Positions 1 to 8,196 of a DNA stretch of 9,756 bases are shown here, in pieces. How positions within the stretch are numbered: position 1 is the first letter of the stretch; the number at the start of each line of letters is the position of its first letter. The notes below the pieces were generated by a model, which saw nothing but the letters and a program-made list of their open reading frames with translations, was not told the origin of the DNA and ran no database searches. The stretch lies in contig JAKALZ010000050.1 of NCBI GenBank assembly GCA_021813065.1, positions 1 to 9,756 on the forward strand, in the 5' to 3' direction. The position numbers were made by a program, and so were the translations under genes. Source of the DNA: a bacterium. GTDB lineage: Bacteria > Spirochaetota > Spirochaetia > Treponematales > Rectinemataceae.

Positions 1-1415
1 GCGGTGCACTCTTCAAGCTTGCAGGACTCGATGGTCATCGCGACGCCCTCGGTGCCCTCGCCCATGATGCGGAACACCTCGCTGGTTTCGCCTTCATGGA
101 TCATGTTCATGCGGCGCAGCTCGACGGGGTCCATGCCGATTCTATGCGCAAGCTCGTCCATCGCCGCCTCGAGGCCCGTGAGGCCCTGAATGGCGCCGTA
201 GCCGCGGTACGCGCCGGCGGAAACCTTGTTGGTGTAGACCACGTGGCCGCCAAAGCGAACCGCCGCGACGTTATTGTAGAGTGGAAGCGTCTTCGAGCCT
301 GCGACCATGAAGGTCGTAAGCGCATGTTCGCCGTAGGCGCCGGTATTGGAGAGTATCCGCATGTCGATCGCGCGGAGGTGGCCGTTCTCGTCGGCGCCGA
401 GCCGAACCGTGACGCGCATTTCGTGGCGCGTGAAGGTTGCCTCGAAGACTTCGCGCCGGGTGAGGGCGAGGCGGGCTGGCCTTCCTGTCTTCAGAGTGAC
501 CAGCGCCAGGAAGGGCTCGATATGGATCTGTTGTTTTCCGCCGAAGCCACCTCCAATGCGCGGTTTGACAATGTGAATTTCGCGGATGGGCTTTTGAAGC
601 GCGAGGCCGAGAAGACGGCGCGTGTGCCAGGGGTTCTGGGTCGAGGTGTAGATCACGAGCCTGCCCTGGACATCGAGGTAGCTGAAGGCGGCGTGCGGCT
701 CCATCGCGACATGCTGCTGCGCCTGCGTGTGGACCGTGGTCTCGATCTTGATGGGCGAGGCCGCGATCTCGGCTTCAACGTCGCCGAGCTCCATGTGGTA
801 GGCGGCGGCGATATTGCGCTTCGGCTCGAAGCCGATGGGGAACATCTCGTGGATTCCCGGTTCGGGGTGGATCACGGTGGGGTTGTCGAGGGCTTTCTCG
901 AAGTCGAGCACGGGCTCGAGCACTTCGTACTGGACCTGTATGAGTTCGGCAGCTTTTTCGGCCGTCGCTTCGTCTTCTGCGGCAACCACGGCAACCTCAT
1001 CGCCCACATAGCGTACGAACTCATCGAGGATGAAGCGATCGTGCGGGCTCGGTTCGGGGTTCCCCTGGCCAGCGCGCGTGTAGGGCACGCGGGGACAATC
1101 TTTCCAGGTGAGGACGCACGCCACGCCGGGAAGTGCCAAAGCGCGGGATGCGTCGATCGAGACGATGCGCGCAAAGGCGTGCGGGCTCCGCACGAGCTTT
1201 ACGTAGAGGGCGTTCGCCGGGGCGAGATCGTCGGTGTAAGCCGGCCGCCCGAGCACGAGGCCTTCGCCATCGACTTTCGGCAGATCGTGGGCCACTACGT
1301 GAAATTTCTTTGTCGCTGAGAGCGATGGGGCGGAAGCCGGTCGCTGAGCCGCCGATGAGGCTGCAGGGCGCGCTGGCGCGCCGCCAGCCAATGGATCGCG
1401 ATGCTGCTCACTCAT
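1..1415 (-). CDS. xdhA: Xanthine dehydrogenase family molybdopterin-binding subunit (3' end cut by window edge)
   Basis: This is the catalytic molybdenum-cofactor subunit of a xanthine dehydrogenase/aldehyde oxidase family hydroxylase, which hydroxylates a purine-like heterocycle with oxygen from water. The first 471 codons are visible; the family is about 750-800 residues, so the C-terminal catalytic Glu lies outside. Residues 1-35 are a low-complexity Ala/Pro/Ser-rich extension. The hammerhead domain follows at about 45-165 (KVDGEGLVLGRPAYTDDL at 47-64), then the start of the Mo-binding domain, with STQNPW at 258-263, GGGFGGKQ at 288-295 and AYRGYG at 402-407. The residue after the GGGFGGK lysine is Gln. 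Bovine xanthine oxidase has Glu802 there, while E. coli XdhA, as I recall it, has Gln. ATG at 1415 has GGAGG six nt upstream and overlaps the [2Fe-2S] gene by 8 nt. The symbol follows E. coli naming. The family is certain; the exact substrate is not. Confidence 0.9.
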   Translation of the reverse strand, partial: MSEQHRDPLAGGAPARPAASSAAQRPASAPSLSATKKFHVVAHDLPKVDGEGLVLGRPAYTDDLAPANALYVKLVRSPHAFARIVSIDASRALALPGVACVLTWKDCPRVPYTRAGQGNPEPSPHDRFILDEFVRYVGDEVAVVAAEDEATAEKAAELIQVQYEVLEPVLDFEKALDNPTVIHPEPGIHEMFPIGFEPKRNIAAAYHMELGDVEAEIAASPIKIETTVHTQAQQHVAMEPHAAFSYLDVQGRLVIYTSTQNPWHTRRLLGLALQKPIREIHIVKPRIGGGFGGKQQIHIEPFLALVTLKTGRPARLALTRREVFEATFTRHEMRVTVRLGADENGHLRAIDMRILSNTGAYGEHALTTFMVAGSKTLPLYNNVAAVRFGGHVVYTNKVSAGAYRGYGAIQGLTGLEAAMDELAHRIGMDPVELRRMNMIHEGETSEVFRIMGEGTEGVAMTIESCKLEECT

Positions 1416-1863
1416 GGTTGGCCTCCAGATAGTTCCGTATCGCGCGGATCTGCCCCTCGTAGCCAGAGCAGCGGCATAGATTGCCCGCCAGGTAGTGGCG
1501 AATATCGGTTTCTGTGGGGTTGGGGAGTTCCTCTCGCATTGCGAGCACCGTCAAAGTGAAGCCGGGAGCGCAGAAACCGCACTGGTCCGCGCCTTCAGCG
1601 GTCAGAAACCGCGCGAAGCGGCGCGCCTCTTCAACGCGGCCCTGAATTGTGGTGACTTCTTTGCCGTCTGCTCTGGCGGCGAGATACGAGCAGGAGAGCA
1701 CGGGCTTTCCGTCGACAAGGACCGTGCATGCTCCGCAGTTGCCTGTGTCGCAGCCCTTTTTCACCTCAACATGGCCAGCGTTTCGCAATACTTCGGTCAG
1801 CATGTCGCCCGGCGCGCATTCGAGATGTTCCAATTTGCCGTTGACGGTCATCGTGATGTTCAT
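1408..1863 (-). CDS. xdhC: Xanthine dehydrogenase family [2Fe-2S] iron-sulfur subunit
   Basis: This 151-residue protein is the electron-transfer subunit of the molybdenum hydroxylase, passing electrons from the Mo centre to FAD. The N-terminal plant-ferredoxin-like domain carries Cys38, Cys43, Cys46 and Cys58 (GCDTGNCGACTV). The C-terminal all-helical domain carries Cys95, Cys98, Cys130 and Cys132 (QCGFCAPG and LCRCSGY). All eight ligands for two [2Fe-2S] clusters are therefore present, and Gln94 precedes Cys95 as is typical. Length is normal for a free-standing small subunit (about 150-165). The start overlaps the FAD gene stop as ATGA, and a GGAGG lies seven nt upstream; the 3' end overlaps the molybdopterin gene. 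This tight packing implies translational coupling and equal stoichiometry. The CoxS/NdhS-type family call is secure; substrate specificity comes from the neighbouring large subunit. The symbol uses E. coli xdhABC naming. Confidence 0.95.
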   Translation of the reverse strand: MNITMTVNGKLEHLECAPGDMLTEVLRNAGHVEVKKGCDTGNCGACTVLVDGKPVLSCSYLAARADGKEVTTIQGRVEEARRFARFLTAEGADQCGFCAPGFTLTVLAMREELPNPTETDIRHYLAGNLCRCSGYEGQIRAIRNYLEANHE

Positions 1864-2648
1864 CCTCGCACCTCCAGAATCGCGCGGCGCAGGAGCGCGG
1901 GCAGAATGGCCTCGCGATACTCCGCGCTCGCCCGAATGTCGCTGCCGAATCGCAGCTCGACGGTCGCCTGCGCCGCGGCTTCCGCGATGGCAGCGTCCGA
2001 GGGCCTCGCTTCTCGACCGAGCATCGCCATCGCGCGCGGGCAGAGGCGCGTTGCTGCCGGCCTCGCTCCCACCGCGATCCGCCAGCCGGTTTCGGTCTTC
2101 GCCACGGCGGCGTTGAGCACCGGGAAGTCGCTCTCGGAGATGCGAAACTGGGAAAATGCCGCCCGCGCGCGGGCCGGCAACAGGAATTTTTCAATAAGGA
2201 AGGGGACTTCCGCGCCCGCCTCAACGTACTTCGCGAAGTCCAGCACCGTGTTCGGATACAAGACTACCTTGGCCCCGAGCGCCGCGAGCACCGTGTTCAG
2301 ATCAGAAAATCCGTAGCGTCCCGCGGCGGTACCGCCGATGGTGATAATGTTGCGTAGTTGCACTCCGACAACATGGCACACCGCGGCGCCCAGCGCTCCC
2401 CCGAACCGCTGGGCCAGCACCTCGCTCGTCTCGATGCGCCTGTAGCTCGTCATCGCCCCAATCTCGACGCCGCTCGCGGTTTCGCGTATAAAATCGAGCC
2501 CGAGCTCGGACAAATCGACTCCGAGCTTCATCGTTTTCGCGTTCGTCCGGAGCCATGCCGCGCCGGCGATCGGTGTGCCCCCACGGTCACGGATGAGGCG
2601 GAGCGCCTCATCAATGCTCCGGGGACGGCTATATTCCACTATTTCCAT
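1860..2648 (-). CDS. xdhB: Xanthine dehydrogenase family FAD-binding subunit
   Basis: This 262-residue protein is the flavin subunit of the molybdenum hydroxylase, taking electrons from the [2Fe-2S] subunit and passing them to NAD or another acceptor. Residues 28-33 (AGAAWL) stand where the family usually reads AGGTDL. GAMTSYR follows at 64-70, and the FAD pyrophosphate-binding loop is RNIITIGG at 99-106, followed by GRYGFSDL at 110-117. The CO-dehydrogenase flavoprotein C-terminal domain occupies about residues 150-260. It is shorter than the usual 280-300 and resembles in size the E. coli YgfM type. No extra cysteine insertion for a [4Fe-4S] cluster is present. It is the first gene of the operon. 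ATG at 2648 has AAAGGAG seven nt upstream, and its TGA overlaps the next start by 4 nt. The altered AGGTDL motif is the only oddity; acceptor identity cannot be read from sequence. Confidence 0.92.
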   Translation of the reverse strand: MEIVEYSRPRSIDEALRLIRDRGGTPIAGAAWLRTNAKTMKLGVDLSELGLDFIRETASGVEIGAMTSYRRIETSEVLAQRFGGALGAAVCHVVGVQLRNIITIGGTAAGRYGFSDLNTVLAALGAKVVLYPNTVLDFAKYVEAGAEVPFLIEKFLLPARARAAFSQFRISESDFPVLNAAVAKTETGWRIAVGARPAATRLCPRAMAMLGREARPSDAAIAEAAAQATVELRFGSDIRASAEYREAILPALLRRAILEVRG

Positions 2649-2655
2649 CTGCGCG

Positions 2656-2662
2656 CTCCTTT
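2656..2662 (-). promoter_or_regulatory. Ribosome binding site of the FAD subunit gene
   Basis: AAAGGAG on the minus strand ends seven nt before the ATG at 2648 and fixes that start. It lies just downstream of the leader hairpin at 2665-2688, only two nt away, so folding of the hairpin could affect access to it. The same strong Shine-Dalgarno style (GGAGG, 6-10 nt spacing) precedes the [2Fe-2S], molybdopterin and MBL genes, which makes its absence before dnaE stand out. Confidence 0.8.
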
Positions 2663-2664
2663 AA

Positions 2665-2688
2665 GGATGCGGATGCCTACATCCATCC
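2665..2688 (-). promoter_or_regulatory. Leader hairpin or operator of the xdh-like operon
   Basis: The minus strand holds a two-part inverted repeat: GGATG then GATG, a TAGG loop, then CATC, a two-nt CG bulge, and CATCC. It starts about five nt after the predicted transcription start (near 2693) and ends two nt before the Shine-Dalgarno. It could be an RNA hairpin in the 5' leader or a DNA operator just downstream of the promoter. I see no known purine or molybdenum-cofactor riboswitch signature, and the leader (about 45 nt) is too short for either. Confidence 0.4.
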
Positions 2689-2699
2689 TGATTTCAGAT

Positions 2700-2728
2700 A
2701 TCATAGCACAGCTCGGACAGATGGGCAA
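2700..2728 (-). promoter_or_regulatory. Sigma70-like promoter of the xdh-like operon
   Basis: On the minus strand TTGCCC (2728-2723) and TATGAT (2705-2700) are separated by exactly 17 nt, matching the -35/-10 consensus at four and five of six positions. Transcription would start near 2693, leaving a leader of about 45 nt with the hairpin at 2665-2688 and the AAAGGAG ribosome site. Confidence 0.55.
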
Positions 2729-2750
2729 ATTTCGCGGCCGCCTCCCGCGA

Positions 2751-2769
2751 GCGCGCCATAGTGGCGTGC
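2751..2769. other. Short hairpin in the xdh-dnaE intergenic region
   Basis: GCGCGCCA and TGGCGTGC form an eight-pair stem (one G-T pair) around a three-nt TAG loop. Neither strand has a T-run after it, so it is not an intrinsic terminator. It lies between the two divergent promoters and could be a protein site or an mRNA structure if dnaE has a far-upstream transcription start. In sequence this GC-rich it may also be chance. Confidence 0.25.
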
Positions 2770-2877
2770 GCCGTAGCAGCCCGCGTTCTATCGGCCCGCG
2801 CATACATCCACCAAGATCCGCGTCCGTTTTACCTTATTTTTTTCACTCGCCCGATTCTTCAAAGCCCGCCGACCGGC

Positions 2878-2883
2878 TATACT
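2878..2883 (+). promoter_or_regulatory. -10-like element of dnaE
   Basis: TATACT matches the -10 consensus at five of six positions and ends six nt before the dnaE ATG at 2890. A polymerase using it would start transcription at or next to the A of the ATG, giving a leaderless message. The -35 partner is poor: TTCTTC at 2855-2860 has the right 17-nt spacing but only two consensus bases. No Shine-Dalgarno is visible before this ATG. Confidence 0.35.
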
Positions 2884-2889
2884 GGCGAT

Positions 2890-6302
<3,413 letters not shown>

Positions 6303-6306
<4 letters not shown>

Positions 6307-7220
6307 AGATCACGGTGCTGGGCAATGGCGGCTTCTACAACGAGGGCCTCTCGTACAACGCGCTCGCGATCGACGGACGGGTGCTCGTTGAAACGCCGCC
6401 CGACATCCTGCAGTCGATCGCGCGGCAGGGCATGCGTCCCGCGCAGTTCGATATGGTCTTTGTGAGCCACATCCACGGCGATCACTGTTTTGGCTTTCCT
6501 TTTTTCTTTTTCAACTGGCTCTACTCGGGCGACGCCGAGTCGAACTGGCGCAAGGGGAATACCCTCACGGTGGTTGGCCCTCGGGGCTTGGGCGAACAGC
6601 TCCGCGCCCTTCTTCGCATGGCGATTCCCCACGAGCATCCGTACACCGAAGCCTTCGAGCGGCAGGCGCGCCTCCTCGAAGTCGATGAGGAGGACATGGT
6701 CGACGCGGGTGGCGGGCTCTGGTTTGGTTTCATGGCGACGAAGCACTCGCTGCCGACCCTGGCGTTGATCGTGGGTGAACGGCATGGAGTGGAGGGTGGC
6801 GCGCGGCCAGCCGACGTCCGTAGAGGCAAGGGACCTGCTGAGGCGCTCAGCACAACCGCCTTGCGCGCGCTCCCCGTGGATGGGCAATCCTCGAACGCGC
6901 TTTCCGCGTCTGCCACGCGCGCGCTCCCCGCGCCCAGTGAGCGGTTCGCGGCGGCGCGCTTTATCTACAGCTCCGACACCTCGATGTTCGACGGCGTCAC
7001 AAGGCTCATCGAGTCGGGCGCTCAGCTTGTGCTCTGCGATACGAACGGCGACAAAGAGAACGAGGTGCACATGAGTCCTCGCGAACTCGCGGCCGCAGCG
7101 CGCGGAAGACCTGGAGACATCGCCTCGGGGAGAATTCGCGGCATACACATGAGCAAGTCGATGGAGCGTCTTGGCGATCTTAGCTTCGTGCAACCGGGAG
7201 ATACCTTTATTCTTGAGTAA
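6303..7220 (+). CDS. Metallo-beta-lactamase-fold hydrolase, RNase Z-like, substrate unknown
   Basis: This 305-residue protein has the MBL fold with a complete dinuclear metal site: His56, His58, Asp60, His61 (SHIHGDH), His148 (TKHSLP), Asp225 (YSSDTS) and probably His282 (GIHMSK). HMSPREL at 256-262 resembles the RNase Z segment before the last strand. These features suggest a phosphodiesterase or nuclease-like hydrolase. I see no convincing tRNA-binding exosite arm, so I do not call it RNase Z. Residues about 158-218, between the strand LALIV and RFIYSSDT, are an Ala/Arg/Pro/Ser-rich insertion with an internal 18-residue-period repeat. The start (ATG 6303) overlaps the dnaE stop as ATGA, with GGAGG ten nt upstream inside dnaE, implying translational coupling to the polymerase. 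No signal peptide is present. A role in DNA or nucleotide metabolism would fit the position but is inference. Confidence 0.85.
6840..6929 (+). repeat. Degenerate 54-nt-period repeat inside the MBL gene
   Basis: Codons 180-191 (EALSTTALRALP) recur as codons 198-209 (NALSASATRALP), matching at eight of twelve residues. At DNA level both copies contain CGCGCGCTCCCC. The period is 18 codons, so the frame is kept. The repeat lies wholly inside the low-complexity insertion between two core strands, probably a surface loop, and looks like an old in-frame duplication. Confidence 0.6.
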
Positions 7221-7231
7221 GGCAGGCCACG

Positions 7232-7257
7232 CGCGCTATGCACCCGCGCTACGCACC
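7232..7257 (+). repeat. Two-copy 13-bp tandem repeat in the convergent gap
   Basis: CGCGCTATGCACC is followed at once by CGCGCTACGCACC, with one mismatch. It lies 11 nt after the MBL stop codon, at the start of the 169-nt gap between the convergent MBL and HAD genes (7221-7389). I found no hairpin plus T-run in this gap on either strand, so no intrinsic terminator can be placed, and no small gene with a ribosome site. Confidence 0.55.
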
Positions 7258-7389
7258 CTCGTCGCGCTTGGGCGCGCGGTCCGCCCTGACATGGCAAGGT
7301 CCGCGGGGAATCGCATCGCGTGCCGAAGCCGGCTGCCGCGTTACGCGTCCGCATCATGCGCCGATCCCGTGCCCGCCAGCCTCACATGG

Positions 7390-8073
7390 CTATCGAACCA
7401 ATTCAAGACGCTCGCGCGCCCAGGCCGCGAAATCATCCCAGCGCGAAAACCTGAAATCCGCCGTCGAAGCGTGCCTTCCGCGCAGCGCGGCGCGCATCCC
7501 AGCCGCCTTCGATCCCACAATATCGTATCTCATATTGTTGCCGACATAGAGAATTTCGCCAGGCGCGGCACGAAGCGCTTCCGAGAGGGCTCTGAAGACT
7601 CGAGGGTGCGGTTTGAGCGCGCCGGTATCCTCGGCGCAGATAATGCGCGGGAAGTAGTGCGCCACACCAAGCGAGTGGAGCTTTTCCGAGGGGGGAAGGT
7701 CGGAGAGCGCCGCGAGCGCGAATCCTCGCGTCTGAAGCGCTTCCAGCGCGGCAATGACGCCGGGGTAGGGGCTGATGGTCGCGAAGCGGCGCGGAATCTC
7801 TTCATAAAAAACGCGCTCCATGAGGTCGCGCGCGCGTGTCTCAGTCGTATCGAGCCGCGCCGCGAGCAGAGCGGCCTGAAGCTCGTGCAGGCTTGCGCTG
7901 TCCTTCGGCGCGAAGCGGGCTTCTCGCTGCAGGGCGCGCAGCTGCCTGCGCATAGACGAGAAGGCCGGAATAAGCCTCGGGTGCGCCCAAAAGAGATCGA
8001 CGCAGCGGAGGTTGAGCGACGCGGCGGGGTAGAGTGTCCCGTCGACGTCGAAGGCGATTGCGCGTACGCGCAT
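7390..8073 (-). CDS. HAD-superfamily hydrolase, probable small-molecule phosphatase
   Basis: This 227-residue protein is a HAD-family (subclass I) hydrolase with a helical C1 cap at about residues 25-95. Motif I is FDVDGTLY, with nucleophile Asp9 and acid/base Asp11. Motif II is LSDLP (Ser124), motif III is LKPHP (Lys154), and motif IV is GNNMRYD (178-184), where the usual Gly-Asp is Gly-Asn and the conserved Asp is Asp184. Relatives are phosphoglycolate-phosphatase-like or pyrophosphatase-like enzymes; the substrate cannot be told. I chose ATG at 8073 because it puts motif I nine residues in, as usual, and has GGGA four nt upstream. ATG at 8085 and TTG at 8091 are in frame and possible. It is transcribed convergently with the MBL gene and seems to be a single-gene unit, separated from the hydrogenase upstream by a terminator and its own promoter. 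Confidence 0.85.
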   Translation of the reverse strand: MRVRAIAFDVDGTLYPAASLNLRCVDLFWAHPRLIPAFSSMRRQLRALQREARFAPKDSASLHELQAALLAARLDTTETRARDLMERVFYEEIPRRFATISPYPGVIAALEALQTRGFALAALSDLPPSEKLHSLGVAHYFPRIICAEDTGALKPHPRVFRALSEALRAAPGEILYVGNNMRYDIVGSKAAGMRAALRGRHASTADFRFSRWDDFAAWARERLELVR

Positions 8074-8092
8074 AACGTCCCGCATACTCAAC

Positions 8093-8122
8093 TATATACT
8101 GGACGAACGGAGCCCTTGTCCA
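8093..8122 (-). promoter_or_regulatory. Probable promoter of the HAD gene
   Basis: The minus strand carries TGGACA (8122-8117, five of six consensus -35 bases) and TATATA (8098-8093, four of six) with an 18-nt spacer. The start of transcription would be near 8086, so the message would be leaderless for the ATG at 8085 or have a leader of about 13 nt for the ATG at 8073. It begins nine nt after the T-run of the hydrogenase terminator, which fits an independent transcription unit. Confidence 0.5.
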
Positions 8123-8130
8123 CCTCGTCC
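8101..8130. repeat. Inverted repeat around the HAD promoter spacer
   Basis: GGACGA (8101-8106) and TCGTCC (8125-8130) are exact inverse complements 18 nt apart, flanking the -35 box of the HAD promoter. The spacing between arm centres (24 nt) is long for a single dimer site. It may be an operator or chance in a GC-rich region. Confidence 0.3.
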
Positions 8131-8160
8131 AATAAAAAGGCGGCCGTAAAGTGGCCGCCT
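8131..8160 (-). terminator. Intrinsic terminator of the hydrogenase gene
   Basis: On the minus strand the arms AGGCGGCC and GGCCGCCT form a perfect eight-pair, GC-rich stem with a seven-nt loop, followed by TTTTATT. The stem begins 37 nt after the hydrogenase stop codon. On the plus strand the same hairpin is not followed by a T-run, so it acts for the minus strand only. Confidence 0.9.
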
Positions 8161-8196
8161 ATCGAATAATCCGTGCTCAGAAAGCCGCAAAACACT

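Noticed and set aside
96..1319. A 407-codon open frame on the plus strand
   Set aside because: It lies antisense to the molybdopterin subunit gene, which has clear family motifs across the whole span. The frame is open only because GC-rich coding DNA has few stops in the complementary frame, and its translation resembles no family I know.
2834..2843. A T-run after GC-rich sequence on the plus strand, suggesting a terminator
   Set aside because: No adjacent stem precedes it, and no plus-strand gene upstream would need terminating; the region lies between divergent genes.
2761..2889. A 43-codon upstream extension of dnaE in frame
   Set aside because: The extension has no similarity to PolIII alpha N-termini, which begin within a few residues of the FVHLHNHS motif, and it spans the intergenic hairpin and the -10-like box.
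8074..8091. TTG at 8091 or ATG at 8085 as the HAD start
   Set aside because: Both are in frame, but they fall at or next to the predicted transcription start and push motif I further from the N-terminus than usual. They remain possible if the message is leaderless.
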